A stretch of DNA of 64,000 nt from Lindgomyces ingoldianus (Eukaryota; Ascomycota; Dothideomycetes; Pleosporales; Lindgomycetaceae), in assembly GCF_010093535.1 (NCBI RefSeq), contig NW_022985193.1, positions 373,591 to 437,590 on the forward strand, in the 5' to 3' direction. This document shows positions 12,225 through 24,755 of this stretch, one piece after another. The notes beneath the pieces were generated by a model, which had not been told where the DNA came from, did not search any database, and saw only the letters and a program-made list of their open reading frames with translations. Every line of letters starts with the position of its first letter. Position 1 is the first letter of the stretch. The position numbers and the translations under genes were made by a program.

Positions 12225-15200
12225 ATATCGTGTATTATACAGCGCAGAGGCTCAACAGTAGTCGACACAGTGAGCGCGGGCTCTGGGGTTGTGCGATGAA
12301 ATCAAACTGTTGTAGGCAAACAGAAATCTTGGACGCGTTCGGACTAACGATAAGCGACTAGCGGATACCGCTATTTTACAATCACTCTTGGCCTCACCCA
12401 CATCTTCACCTCGAACTCTACCCTTATTTTCACCTCATTTGGTAGTAAACGAAGTCGGCAGTTGGCAGCAATGCTAAAGTTTCTAAATTAACAATGCTTT
12501 CTATCTAGCACCACTGCATCCGTAACGGAATTCTAGGGTTCGGCATAAATTTGGCTCACGTGCTAGCGTGTTTGCTCTGGGCGTCCTGGATAACGTCCTC
12601 CAATGCGACTCTCTGCATTTCTTTATTATCTTCCCATCGCTGTGCAGTCTTTTCGCTGAACTTAGGCTGCTTGCTATTCTCTTAACGTTTAAACAACTCG
12701 ATCTACCCCCTCCCTGTATTTATCACATACCTTCGAATATGCAGAGGTTATAGTCTATCTATTAAACCACTTGCCAGGAGCAAGGAGACAGCTAATGAGA
12801 TACAGATTTCTATACTAAGTTATCCTAGGATATTCTATGTTACGTGACTAGATGTAGTGGTTCTGTTAGCTAGGGAAACCTGTGATTCCACTATATCAGA
12901 AGCACCGATCCCAAAGCGACTGCAAGTGAATACTTCCAGTAGAGGTATACCCACCGCAGTAAAACATGTCAAACGGAGTAAAACTATCCCTGCAATGGAT
13001 GGAGCAGCAGCAGTAGAGAATGTACGACAACAACGAGCAACTTGAGCGAAAGTTTAGTAAGGATGAGGGACATCGTGGGGGATTCCTGCGGGAAGATTGC
13101 GAGAAGTCACCCACACAGATGAGAGAATGAAAGCTTAGTGGGAAAAGTTGAAGAAGAAGGGAAAAGTGCACATAATCAATCTAGAAGGATGTCTCCTGGC
13201 GCAGCGTTTTGGTGCCATTCAAGCTCAAAAATGGCCGCCATTCAAATCTCAGAATCTGGCAAATAGGCAACCCGTGTTGGTTTCAAAATGATCAAGTGTA
13301 GCGCCGTTGGGCTTTCGGGGAGGGTATGGAGTGAAGAAAGTGGAATAGAAGGGCTGTAATGAGTGTTCTTACAAAACGAGCACTCCAGATTAGGACCGTT
13401 CCCCTGGAGTCCTGGTAGTACCATGAGCGCATGTAGGGGATATGGGAGTCACAGTGACGAGAAGAGTTTTATTCTGAGGACCAACGACACTGATAGGCTG
13501 TGTTACACGCTCGTCTCAGTTGTCACAGGAATGGTAGTGTTCATAAAAATGCAGCGAACTTTTAGATTTCTCGCAAATGGCAGGTAAAGAGCGTGTTAAG
13601 GGAAAACTGAAGCAAAGCATCACAACACCAAATTCTACCAAACACAATCCGGGTGACCCTACGGTAGCCAGAGCTAAGCCAGCAAGCTGTCCTTGTTTAG
13701 ATATCCTAGTATTGTTATTCATGCTCGACCTCAAAGAAGCCTCAACGTAGTGAGAACATACAGTATTTCACATTTCTAGATTGGACGTTCTGGGTTTGTG
13801 TAACGGCGCTCATGACCATCTGGAGAGTATTGGCCCTAGCAAAGATGATGGTGCTCGAGAAAAGCATGGCCATGTTGATGCTTTCTAGCGAAGCTTGAGC
13901 TCGAAACGGGCTTGAAGGTAGGAGGCCGAAGAAATTGATTGTAAGAAATCCCGTGACAGTTTCTAAGTTGATAGGGATGCCTTCGTGTCAATAAAGGCAT
14001 GCGAGGTTTCAAGTTTGAGAGAAGAAAAGGCCGACCCTGCGGGTTGAAGCTGGAACAATCAGTTTGCCGTGATTTGATGAGAAGATGTTCTCACACCGAT
14101 GGGCGCTATTGTCCGGCATCCTCTCGATTCGATGAAAATTTGCAGGGCCAGTAATGAAGTAATGACCCTTCAGGTATTGTATGAGGGCGGGTTGGCACAA
14201 ACCAAGTGGTCTCGTAGGGTTCCGAGTCTTTCCTCTGTCAGATGGAAGTTCCACTTTTGAGTGGGAGTGACAATTGAATATTTGAATTATTCTCCTTAGG
14301 ATAGCAGTTAGTGATACTGAATCCCCCTACATGGGAACAAAGTCTAACTTTGCATTCTCAACAATTATCTAGCACCGGAAGAGTATAGAGGGGATTTTGA
14401 AGGTCTATGCTAGTAGAGGCACCCATGAGATAGGCTTGAGCAAGCAGCTGTGAAACATCAAGAGCTGATCCCAGCTCACCGCAATTTAGACGTTGAAATG
14501 GACAGATGGAATATGAAGGGAATAAAAAGGTTCGTGATGGAAACGGGAACGGTTGGTTCGGGAATTAAGAACTGAAGCTAGCTCCCTTTCAAGACCCAAC
14601 CAATCATAAAGCGTCCTCCAATATCACCCATCCCACCAATCACCGCCTTCCTCAACCACCCTCCTTCCATTCTCCTGAAACACTCCACCCACTCCTCAAC
14701 AAACTCCCACCAAACACATTGGCCAGCCGTTCTCAATTTATCCACATCCCTTCCCCTTTTACCCTCCCACGTGAAGGCATCCCGCATCCCGCACTTTGAA
14801 GCAAAACTTCCCCAGGAAGTGGATCCGGAAGTGTTTGCCTGCGGTTTCAGGAGGTTTGACTTGTGGATATAGAAAATAACGATGCCTAGGAAAGAAGGGG
14901 GCGAGGTATGGTAATTGGCTAGATAAGACGTCATTCAGAGGCACAAAATGAGATGTGCCATCGATCCATGGATCTTGTGATATGCCGAGATTCAATAGCC
15001 TCTCAAACGCAGAGACTCTTGAGCTAGCTAGGTCTCCAATCATCTATCCTCTACGCACAAGAAAGCGAACATTCACACAAATAGCCCAGCACGAAGCAAT
15101 CCATCCTCCAAACCTCCCAACACTCATGCAACACGAACCAAAGGTATGAAACGCTCATTTACAACGTTTGATAATCCTACCATCTCAACTATCTCTGTCG

Positions 15201-16281
15201 TTTCTACTATTCCCATTGGTTCTTATGCGCGCATATCGGAGAATTTAGTCTTCATGCGCCAACACCAGGATGCTCAGCCATTGTGTCTAAAAAGGGAAGT
15301 TGGGCGTTAAGATCGCCAGAATCAAGTATGACGATTGTTACTTCGGAAGTGCATGGTATCACACAGTTCTGAAGAGTGTTTTATGCGAAGGCTGCGTGAA
15401 TTGCTCCTCGCATGCAATGGTAATCGAAAGCGATGATAGGTTGGCGCAGCGATCCTCTTCGAGCATATACCTGTGCTGTTTACATTATGGATGGGTAGAA
15501 AAGCGATAGCGGGTCGTAGAAACAAGGGAGCAAGAAATAAGCGATGTTACCGATACTCGTCATTCCAGCTATAGAGGCTATATAACAGAAAAGGAAATGG
15601 GAACCCATTTTGCGCTAGACCAAGCCCAGTCACCAACCGTAGTTGATACAGGATGCGGTAGAGGGGGTAGGAAGAGAGTAAGAGACTAAGGAGGTAGGCA
15701 GATGTGAGTGCGACTCGGTGAGAGTGGGGGTACAGGACACGGAGAGTACAATAGGGACTGGAAGGACAGAATAGCTTCATGTCACGATAGGTGAGGCAGG
15801 CTATTCCATCCGAGAATAAAAGGAACGACAAATTGAAAAGAGTGACCTGAGCTCCATGTTGCCTGCCCGATATAGATAGTTTGCCCATTTATTCCCACAA
15901 GTAACACCGTAGACGCCGAGAGATTGAAAAGAGATCCTATATAACACAGGTGAAGATACTGCGGACCAGATCTTGGAGAGAGCATCCCACCAAACCCATG
16001 ACTTAGATCCGTCCAACTCTGGGGTTAATTCAAAATGTGAATGATAACGCCGGTCGAGCACGCGGATCCAAGACGTGTTCTTACTCTCGTCAAGCATAAT
16101 CGGACAACCCAGTACATTGGTGATGCAATGCCCAGCACGTGATGGGAAGTAGGCGGAATTAGGAGCAATGTGGTAGTAATTGGATTTGAAGGTCTGGGAT
16201 ATCGAGGCTCGTCGAACAAGTTCCAAACGTGACAGAGATGATGGCAAAGGAAGAGAGTCGTAATTTGTTGGGTTGCCATGA
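12225..16281. other. Long intergenic region without a supportable gene
   Basis: Four kilobases with no recognisable protein, RNA or transposon. The first few hundred bases must hold the SMC6 promoter, and the right end the 3' UTR of the WSC gene. A minus-strand frame at 14578-14934 (118 codons) has a tryptophan-rich C-terminal part that looks somewhat protein-like, but it lacks a plausible start, splice partners and family. Another at 15801-16247 (minus) most likely lies in the WSC 3' flank. I treat both as unproven. Confidence 0.4.
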
Positions 16282-17228
16282 CTAGTTCGATGGGTTGGTC
16301 ACCTGTTTTGCGTTAGATACGAGACATTATACTTGGGTAAGTCACTCTCACCTTCAATATCCGCCTAGAGTAGTCCTCATTATCCGCAATGCTGCCGTTG
16401 CTTGCTCTCCGCATCATGAACTCGGGGTCCAGCCGAGAGTCGGTCATGGATGAATTGCTCGTGTGGAGCTTGCCGCCTGACACAAATGAATTGACGGCGG
16501 CCTGACGGCGATACTCTTCCTCAACTGCATGTCTTCGCTTCTGTCGCAAGAAAAAGAAGACACCCGCAATGATTGCAGCAAGGACAACAACACCGACCAC
16601 TACTCCGGCAGCGATTCCAGCCTTGTTCGGACCGCTGCTTCCCTTATTCGATCCTCCAGTGGGAGACTCGGAAGCCATGATGATGACAGTAGATCCGATT
16701 GTGACGACAGGGGAAGGAGTGCCCTTTGATGCAGTAGCAGAGGGCGATGCCGGGTCGTAATAGTCAATATGATTCTTAGTCAATCCGGTAAGAGATATCC
16801 ACCACTTAGAAGGACCACCACCTAGAGTGCACCGTCAGTTTGTGCGCATCTTAGGACAATACTGATGACCTACACGTTGCTTTGTCATATCCGTTGCAAG
16901 GAGTATTACAAGATGAGTTGTCGACCTGTGCTTTCTTCGGGGGAATTAGATCACCACACCAGCAGTTGGTCCCATCGACAAGCCCCATTACGGGCTTCTT
17001 CAATCCGACGCAGATGGGCTGACAGTTTCCAGATGTTTGGTATGTCCATGAGCCGTGATCTTCAAGGGGCACTGCAGTTGAAAAGCATCCAATGTCTGTC
17101 ATTGCGGCAAGGGCGACGCTGGCTGTTGGTGTGGGAATCGAGACGACGGATGACGCGCTATCGTCTGCGGATGCCATGGAGAATATTGAGGCCGCCACGA
17201 GAGCGGACACATACTTGGTAGATACCAT
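16282..17228 (-). CDS. WSC-domain cell-wall stress sensor
   Basis: Three exons (16874-17228, 16352-16821, 16282-16302) give 281 aa. Residues 1-21 are a signal peptide. A WSC domain spans about 44-121 (IGCF..., NCWCGD, CNTPCNGYDKATCGG) with its conserved cysteines; its last Cys-Gly-Gly is made at the first splice junction. A Ser/Thr/Pro-rich stalk follows, then one transmembrane helix at about 187-210 (AAGVVVGVVVLAAIIAG), a basic stop-transfer RQKRR and a cytoplasmic tail of about 70 residues ending KVTNPSN. This is the layout of the yeast Wsc1-3 sensors, which detect wall stress and activate Rho1 through Rom2, hence Fks1 and the Mpk1/Slt2 pathway. The tiny last exon (21 nt) after a 49-nt intron gives the conserved-looking end. 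Orthology to a specific Wsc is not decided. Confidence 0.88.
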
Positions 17229-18710
17229 GATGAAGGAGGTGGGAACAAGAGCACGAGACGGAGGACGGTGATGGAAATGTCCCGTCGTCTAGACCAGAAC
17301 AGGTGGAACTATCGCAAGTCAGAGATGAGTTTGCTGGGTTCGACACCAAACCACGTGTCGTACCTTTGGTCTAAACAGTGACAGGCGCACGCATGAATTG
17401 TCGTCGTAACGGTTGGACAGGACTCGATTCGAGGTGGTGAAGTGTTCGGCGGCTACGGAGAGGACGGGTCCGGGTCGAAGGCGTCGAGGTGTTGAGGTGT
17501 TGATAGGACAACGTCGAGGTGAGTTGTCGAGACAGTAGAGAGGGATTCTGACAGCAATTACAGGTCCCGGTCACTGGTTTCGATGCTGGCCCAGCTGAGG
17601 ACTCGCTCAACGATGTCCGCCACTACCGATTTCGAAACACGAAGTACCCTGGAATGCAGTGTTTCGCGTTTGGCACCCTTTCTCCCCTGGCGACAGGAGA
17701 CGGCTGTATGTATGGAGAAAGAGTGTATCTAGACGCTGGCGTCAAGAGTGAGCGTTGGTTTGAGATGAACAATGATTAGAATCAGCAGCAACAACGAGTG
17801 TGAGTGTCGTGACGACAAGAGCAAACAGAATGGCGAGGTGGGTGAATGGAGGCTTGGGTGGTGAGAGTGGGCCGCAAAAGGGGAGATTGGGGACCCACGG
17901 GCTCCATAGAAGGAAATTGACCGCCTGCACGGGCCCCACGACATATGTCAGTCCGAAGAACGCGAGTCCCGCCAGGCCGTTATTGACACAAGCAGGCTAT
18001 CTCCAGCTGATATTGCGCCGTGGCACTATGCACCCTATTAATACGACCTTGCACCCGTCGGCCGTGAGCGAGCACCGTTGCCAGCACTGATGAGCAGGGA
18101 CAGCGGCCGACGACACCCAAGATGGGCTGCGACGAGGACAGGAACAGGAGACAATCACAAGCGCGCACGTACGTGGCACTCGGCGCCGTCCTCGTCCAGG
18201 GCCCAACCAGAACGCGGTGCCTGGCGGGCTTGACAGGCGGCGGCAGGCCTCTCCCTCCATCGTTTCACGCGCCACAACCCTAGCAGGAATAGCCACGCGC
18301 TGCTGTGTGAGCCCACAAGCCAGGCCTTTCTGTGAGGATGAGTGCAGGAGCCACTGAGGCCTTTCTGGCTCGTTGTTTGCTTACTTCGCATATGCATGGT
18401 GAAGAATTTTATCGATTCGGCGATTCGAAAAGCGATGAAAGGCGCTGTCATCTGACAAATTGTCTCCCCTCTTGAAGCAGCAGCAGCTTCATGAGTCCCT
18501 ACTATGTCTGCTCATTGGTTGATGTTAGCAACTGATAGAGTTATCTTCCCCAATCTCGAGGTTGTGGGGATGAAAGGAAGCGCCAAGCATGTAGCACGTG
18601 ATCCTTGTATTATTCGTCCACTAAGCTGCGTTTTGAAAAGTAAACTCGACCTTGCGTGAGCTCCACCACTGACCTCAGTTGCGGGCACAAACCTATGTCC
18701 ACGACGCTTG
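17229..18710. promoter_or_regulatory. Divergent intergenic region between the WSC gene and the 787-aa gene
   Basis: About 1.5 kb without a supportable gene. On the minus strand next to the WSC start the sequence is pyrimidine-rich, as in fungal 5' leaders. GC content is higher between about 17.3 and 18.3 kb. It must contain the promoters of both flanking genes. Confidence 0.35.
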
Positions 18711-21131
18711 ATGCAACGCCCGCCCACAGCCTACCGACAAGCAGTGCGTTCTCTTCACTCGTTCTCACCTGAGCCTGTGTGGATCTCCGATGAGCTGCTC
18801 TCGTTGACTCTTGAGCGCTTCCTCCGAATTACATGTCACCAGCAAAGGCGACATGGCAGCCATGTTCCTGGGCCATTGGAGGCCAGACGACGGGCCGTGA
18901 AGCGCCGGATGACTGCTCTTGCTTCTCCAAGTGGCGTTATAACTCCCCCACCATTCAGTCTAGGTGCATTGTTCGGTTTTCGCTCGAATCCTGGCCCAAC
19001 GTGGAGATATGAACCACCCTCCGTCCTCCCGCTACAGCAGTCATTGGATCCTTGTAAGCTTGATATGGACCCGTTCTAGGTAATTGACGACTTTGCTAAT
19101 TGGGGTTCAGCTCGGACAACTACAAATTCATCCCCTTTCTTCACCTCTGGTAGCCATTTCCCCACCTCTGATACAACGGTATCAACTTTATTACAACCCC
19201 CTGCTTTTGAAAGTCCATTCTTTGAGGAGACTTCATCATCGGTTCAGACAGAAGGCCAAGAGGGTGTAAAATCTGCGGAAACAGACGAAGCGGCAACTGT
19301 CGACCTCGATGCCTGCCTCATAAAGTTCAAAAGCTTGGTGAATTTGCCGATATCGGAAGTTGGCAATCAATGGAGAAGTTTACAAGATGCATTTGAACGC
19401 TCCTGTCCTGCAAGTGATCAAGCTGGAGTTTTCTGCCTTCGCGTTTTAGAGTATCTCATGCAGGACAATTGGAAACCAAAGGCGATCTTTGATCTTCTGT
19501 TGAGACCGACTCTCTGCTTCCCAGAATTTCCAAGTCCTGAGTCTATCGAATTCGCGCATCGTGTCAGGGCATTATCTACAGGTTTGCCAACGTCCAAGAT
19601 GAAGTTGCGCAAACTATACAAGAAACTGTTTTCGAGGATTTCAGATGATTACATCACGCAAGTCGTTGCGAACAACGCCAATCTCGTTGCTCTTTATCCA
19701 ACGGTCTTGGAAAAGGTCGTTCTCTCACTAGATGCACGAGTTGATACATTCAGAGATGATGTGCGCCGGCTTGCGAAGAACTTCGCTATTCCAGACCTCG
19801 AGAAATGTATCGCCTTTATTCTAGCCAATCCAAATCAAGGCTTAAATCACATCGCCGCCTTAGTCACATCCTACCGAGGAAAGCGAGACCGGGATCTAGC
19901 CATAATTGGACGCATTTTGCATTATATTCCACGCTCATCGCTATGCGGATACATTCGAGCTATGCCCGGAGAGCTGCTTAAGGAAGAGTTCGGGTCAACT
20001 AGGACACTCAAGCAAACCTCTCGGTATATTATGACTTGGTTGAAGATTCTGCACCACTTAGATTCTCTAGCAACCATGAGCGAGGAAGGCCAAACATTCT
20101 CATTCCTGGCATATGCAAGTCTTGCGGCGCGTGGAATTCGCCCTGTGGAAATTGGAGGTCGTCTAACCAAACTCCAGCCGACTGATTTAGTAAAAGCGTT
20201 GCTCCATTGGATGCCGTATCATGAATCCATTCCCAAGTCACAAACCGCCAGGTTGGTGGATTTCATCGAAACGTATCCTGTTTTCATGGTTTCCGTTGCC
20301 TACCCATCTGGTCTCCGCCTGAATGAATTGCTCGCTGAGGTTTTCATTAAACTCCAAAGTCTCTCCATACCAAATCACGGGTTTGCGGAACTAGCATTAG
20401 AATTCGTCCACGAACACAAGACTCCCGGGTCTGTTCTGGCCACTCTAGAGCAGTTGGCCGTCAAGGGGGGAAAGCTTTCGGATACAACCTTTCTATACCG
20501 CTACATGTTTCGCGAACTAGAACAGTTCAGTAAACACCAGGATCCCTTTGTGTTTCACCTTATCCGGTCAATATGTGCGCTTGACCTTGGAGTTGACAAA
20601 CCTTTCCCCGTGAAGAAAGTCCTCAACCGACTCCAGGCTCTCCAGGCTCGTCATCAATTCCAACATATACTAGGCCGCGCTCGAGATGCCCATCTCCTCC
20701 CACTTGTGTACAATTCTATGGCCGAATCGCTGATGGACGGGTCCACAAAGCTTGTCCACCAGCTCGCACACCAATACTCGATCGATCATACCCGGACGTA
20801 TCTTCAAGCTTCTCGTTCTATGTATTACCTTTATAGATACATAGTACAACGCGAGCTTCCAATGGGGCCACTGTTTACGAAGGCTCTCGTCCGGGTCTTT
20901 CTGATACGACCGTTGATGGAGAATAGATTCGTCACTTCTCGTCGGTGCATATGGGTGTGTGGAATGGTTGCCCAGGTTGAGGGTGAACACGTCGCACGGA
21001 AGATTCGGGAGATATTTTCAAGTTGGAGAGGTGGTCTTATTGGTCATGCACAGAAACGACTTCATAGATTTGGAGGAAGTGGGGAGGCAAGGGTCGCTAC
21101 CATGAAGAGTTTAGGACTCCTCGAAGACTAG
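18711..21131 (+). CDS. Large helical protein, probably mitochondrial, function unknown
   Basis: Two exons (18711-19053 and 19111-21131, 57-nt intron with GTAAGC donor) give 787 aa. The first about 90 residues are rich in Arg, Ser and Gln with few acids, resembling a mitochondrial targeting sequence, followed by a low-complexity Ser/Thr/Pro stretch. From about residue 190 to the end the protein is a long run of predicted amphipathic helices, with helix pairs that recall pentatricopeptide-like or other alpha-solenoid repeats used by fungal mitochondrial RNA-binding proteins. I cannot assign a family with confidence. Codon use and length leave no doubt that it is a real gene. It is convergent with the acetyltransferase gene, with only 118 bp between the stop codons. 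Confidence 0.75.
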
Positions 21132-21249
21132 CCAGTTGGCTTGCACGTAGCCTCAATTGCATATGCATGTACTGAAGTCTATGTTCACAGAATACCCTTC
21201 GTCCGTCTAAGAAATGCAAAAAGAGATACACTGCATATTACTTCCTCTC

Positions 21250-21942
21250 TCAATCTTTCCCCTGCTCTCTGTTCTCAACAATCCCCTCCCAATCCCTCTT
21301 CGTCAATCCATAAATATGCACATCCCTAACCTCCCCATGCTTTTCCACATGCCCTTTCAGCACACCCTCCAACCTATACCCACACTTCTCGAAGCACCGC
21401 ATACTCCCCCAATTTCCACTACACACGCGCGCCCACAACCTGCGATACCTCTCGCCTCTTTCCCGGAACACCCACTCCGTCACCGCCTTCAACGCCTCGG
21501 TGGTAATCCCCTGCCCCCAATACGGTTCGCCGACCCAGAACGCGACTTCCGCAATGTGGGTTTCGACGTCTTCACCAGGCTTGAGACTAATTCCGCCGAT
21601 GGCGATAGTTGGCGCGGTGCGCAGACAGATGGTGAAGCTATTGAGTGGGTGTGTGGTGTTGCGGCTGATCCAGTTCCGTGCATCGTCGAGGGTGTAAGGA
21701 TGTGGGAAGGCGAGCGTCATGTACTTTGCTATTGAGGCTGGGGAGGCGTGGAGTTGCATTGATGGAGCATCTTGGGGATGTAGAGGCCGGATGATTAGAC
21801 GAGGGGTTGTGGTAATTGGTTCCGGTAATGGGGAATCCATTGTGATAGTTTGGGTGGTTGTCTGAACAGTGTTGGCTATTATGGCTTGATCTGGATGAGG
21901 CGAAGGAGCTGCCATCGCCATGGTGGTTGCTGACCTTTGCAT
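21250..21942 (-). CDS. GNAT-family N-acetyltransferase (RimJ/RimL type)
   Basis: One exon of 230 aa. After a variable N-terminus the protein reads TTPRLIIRPLHPQDAPSM, the usual opening of Acetyltransf_3 proteins. Motif A follows as EVAFWVGEPYWGQGITTEAL, with the acetyl-CoA-binding Q-x-x-G-x-G/A variant WGQGIT. Motif B is VCSGNWGSMRCFEKCGYRLEG. Such enzymes acetylate protein N-termini, amines or small molecules; the substrate cannot be inferred. I chose the ATG at 21942; ATGs at 21921 and 21915 are alternatives, as the first 40-50 residues are not conserved-looking. No targeting signal is evident. Confidence 0.82.
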   Translation of the reverse strand: MQRSATTMAMAAPSPHPDQAIIANTVQTTTQTITMDSPLPEPITTTPRLIIRPLHPQDAPSMQLHASPASIAKYMTLAFPHPYTLDDARNWISRNTTHPLNSFTICLRTAPTIAIGGISLKPGEDVETHIAEVAFWVGEPYWGQGITTEALKAVTEWVFRERGERYRRLWARVCSGNWGSMRCFEKCGYRLEGVLKGHVEKHGEVRDVHIYGLTKRDWEGIVENREQGKD

Positions 21943-22329
21943 AGAGGAAGTGAATTGAGTCAATGAGCTAATACGAGCTAGATAAAGAAGCACGATGTGG
22001 AAGGTAAAGATGTCAAGTTGAGTGAAGTAGTATAAGAAAGTGTATCTAGTAAATATTGTTCTTATAGAACGCTACGCGTTTTCGCTGAGTCACTGTGCAA
22101 CGAGTTGACTCAACCATACGTGTTTTGCATGCTCGGGTAGCTGAAGGTGTTGAGCACCTTCCGAAACAGACAAAGTCTGCAGGCTCACCGATTATTCTCA
22201 ACTCAACGTTTAATTCATTAAGTCCTTTCGAAACACGTCAATGAAGCTCCATTTACGCCCAATGCCTCCTAGTTGACGTGCAGAATGCAGAGTTGCTGCA
22301 GCATGAAAATCTAAATCTGGCGTCGTACG
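21943..22329. other. Intergenic left part of a gene desert
   Basis: No gene is seen. A short inverted repeat, GAAGGTG-5 nt-CACCTTC, lies at about 22143-22161 and could form a hairpin; its role is unknown. Confidence 0.35.
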
Positions 22330-23160
22330 CCCTCATCAACGACTGCCATCAACTCAAACCGACCTACTATGGCAGGCATGGCTGATCCGCATGTCGAGGG
22401 ACGGGCTAGGTCCCTATCAGAGTTTAAGAAGTTCCTCTAAAGCCGTTCGTTAATAATACTGACGATATTGGCTATGGTGTTTGGCATGAGCTTGTGCTGA
22501 GCACGGCGAACGCGCTGTTCGTGGAGGCGTACAATGGAGATGGACAACCTCCTACTGTAGACAGGAAATGGCCTATTGATTGGCTTAAAAGACACCCCAA
22601 ATTTGCGAGACAGAAACAAAACCCTATTAAAATTGCACAGAAGCTTGCTTAGCAGCCTGTTGCTATCTTAGAGTGTTTAATAGCTTTAAGAAGCAGGTTC
22701 AGGAACACGGGATTATGCCATAAGATATCTAGAATTTTGACAGATCTGGTATGAGAATTGCAAAGAATTAGTACGTGTAAACTAAACATAGGTCTCTTTG
22801 CTGAATGTCTTCCAACAACAATAGGGAGCTTGTTACCCTTACTAATGCTGTCTCTGCTGGTGGAGAATCTATGGCCCCTATGGTAATGGTCAAGGCCTTA
22901 AGTATTATTAAGAGGTGGTGCATAGAACTGCCAGGTAACTACGTAATTAGCGCTAGCGATACGGCGTACAGTAACTACTAACGACCAACTGTCCTACGAA
23001 TTTATCTAGCAATCGTGCAAAAGGCGCCTGGAGGATGCTCCTGAACAACGCCTTTAAGGAAGACTTTACATTATTAAGCCTTCTAACTCAAGAACTGGGC
23101 AGTAGAAACTCTAGGAGCGACAACGAGGTCAATTCAAGCGGCCCTGATGTGCGCTTTTGA
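22330..23160 (+). mobile_element. Decayed pogo/Fot1-type DNA transposon, transposase relic
   Basis: Collinear fragments of a pogo-superfamily (CENP-B HTH plus DDE_1) transposase occur in shifting frames. The HTH end reads GDGQPPTVDRKWPIDWLKRH (about 22,525-22,590). The first catalytic block, with NFDRSGMRI in place of NFDETGFRIG, is at about 22,733-22,760. The next block reads NNRELVTLTNAVSAGGESM (about 22,815-22,870), then LPGNYVISASDTAYSN, then NDQLSYEFI and CKRRLE with GAWRMLL in another frame. Stops include TAG at 22650-22652, TAA at 22721-22723 and TAG at 22730-22732; the last replaces the tryptophan before NFD. The third acidic block (normally MDGHGSH) is lost. No terminal inverted repeats could be located by eye. 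The element is clearly dead. Confidence 0.75.
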
Positions 23161-24755
23161 ATATATTGTATACAATATACTATAATGATCATCAAGCCTG
23201 CAGGCTTGCGAAAAGTTGATTAAGTAGCCAACTCGGGCTTGGGTATCAAACATATCTCTCCAGCTGTGGTCACTGGGCGTGCAGCAGGAACGTTGCTGCC
23301 CCATACCTAGGTGTATTATGAGCCTTAAAGTCTCAGCTTTCGAATGTTATATGTCGGGACAATTATGGAGGACTTCTTTGGCACATCAGAAGTATCAGAA
23401 GCATCATTCCGCTTAGCATCCTAATATATCACTCGCTACCTTCTCAAAGACAGCGGCACAGAAGCTTCCTCGAAATATTATAACATTAACGCAGAAACTT
23501 CTACGACAACAACAACGTTGAATTCGTCCACAATCAAATGGGAGAAACCCAAAAATCTTACTGATACGCATCACCCAGAAATTGCAGCGACTTAAAGCTG
23601 TCACTTAGAACGATCATGTACAGAAAGAAATTCGAGAGGATGTACACGGCGATGAGGCGTGTTTAGTAGGTATTGAGGTTTTCTTATATTGTGACTAGGC
23701 CGGTATTCTGCTGGCCCTGGCGAGGCTCTAGAGCCCGCATCACTCTTTGCTTGAATGTAGTGTCGAGGTCTTGTATCAGTTCTGTATCCTCGACGACGGC
23801 AATCTTTCCATCTGTCTCTACTGGCGTGTACAGAGCATCTGCGCAAGATTGAACATCGTTCTTGATACTCTAAGAGATGTCGCTCGCGTTACTAAATGCA
23901 TAGACTGTGTGGATGTTCGTATAGGACAACGCAACGTAGAGATCTTGTGCGTAAGACGTTAGAATATGCCAGGGATCTAGGATATAATTCCGGCCGCTGT
24001 ATAGACGTCAAAAAATGGAGAGAGCGGTGACAATGACAATGATAAAACAAATATTTCAATAGTACTCGTTGAAGTAGTTGGAATTGCAGCCCCATTTTGG
24101 TTGTACGTGAAAATCATCTACGCACATCGCCAGGTAAATTGCGATCATTATGAAGTACAGTTGGATAGTGCCCAAGACGACGAACAAAAGGAGGTATACT
24201 AGATACTGTCGATTGGGCCGAACGGATTGCAATATGGCTGTGCAAATGTATGTAACTTGGATGACTCTGTTTACGATGGAGAGTGCCACCGCCAAAATGG
24301 AAAGCTACTGACCAAAGCATTGGGTGGAGAGTCCCTTGAGATATTGCTGACTACGAAGATTGCGCGAAGGAAAGCTGACAACGCAAACTAGTAGACGAGC
24401 ATTGAGGTTACGTTTTAGAGAAGCTGGATGTGTAACAAATTTAGGTGACCAAAATTATGTCCGTGTTCATAGGTACTAGGGAACCGCACTTGAGAGTGAA
24501 GTGTGGCAGGTGAATGCTCCGTTTAGTTAGCGGCGCCTTTGAATAATGAGATCAACTATAGTTGTAGGCGTGTTAGTCTATCCCTTTGCTGCCTCAGAAA
24601 GGGCGTTACTTTTTATACGTATTCCTCTTCCCGTGCATCGTGTCCGAGGTTGTCTGTGCGCTAGGTCCGTGCGTATGATATCGATAAGCCTCGCGACGCG
24701 CATCGCGTCTACCCGCAACCACGATTATGGCAAGAATTCATTGCTTTCTTCAACA
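23161..24755. other. AT-rich intergenic region upstream of ECO1
   Basis: No intact gene. Besides the AT palindrome there is a second perfect palindrome, CAAGCCTGCAGGCTTG, at 23193-23208. On the minus strand, about 24056-24400 encodes several hydrophobic segments (for example LVYLLLFVVLGTIQLYFIM) in two frames with one in-frame stop, which may be the remnant of a multi-pass membrane protein; I cannot name a family. The ECO1 promoter must lie at the right end. Confidence 0.35.
23162..23179. repeat. Perfect AT-rich palindrome
   Basis: The 18 bases TATATTGTATACAATATA are self-complementary. It lies just after the transposase relic and could be part of an element end or a chance AT palindrome. 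Confidence 0.5.

Noticed and set aside
14578..15043. Minus-strand frames with tryptophan-rich, protein-like text
   Set aside because: No start, splice partners or family could be supported; two overlapping frames compete. Kept only as a remark in the intergenic entry.
15801..16247. 148-codon minus-strand frame downstream of the WSC gene
   Set aside because: No domain or signal, and its position fits the 3' UTR of the WSC gene.
24056..24400. Possible multi-pass membrane protein remnant on the minus strand
   Set aside because: Hydrophobic segments fall in two frames with a stop and no recognisable family; too weak for its own entry.
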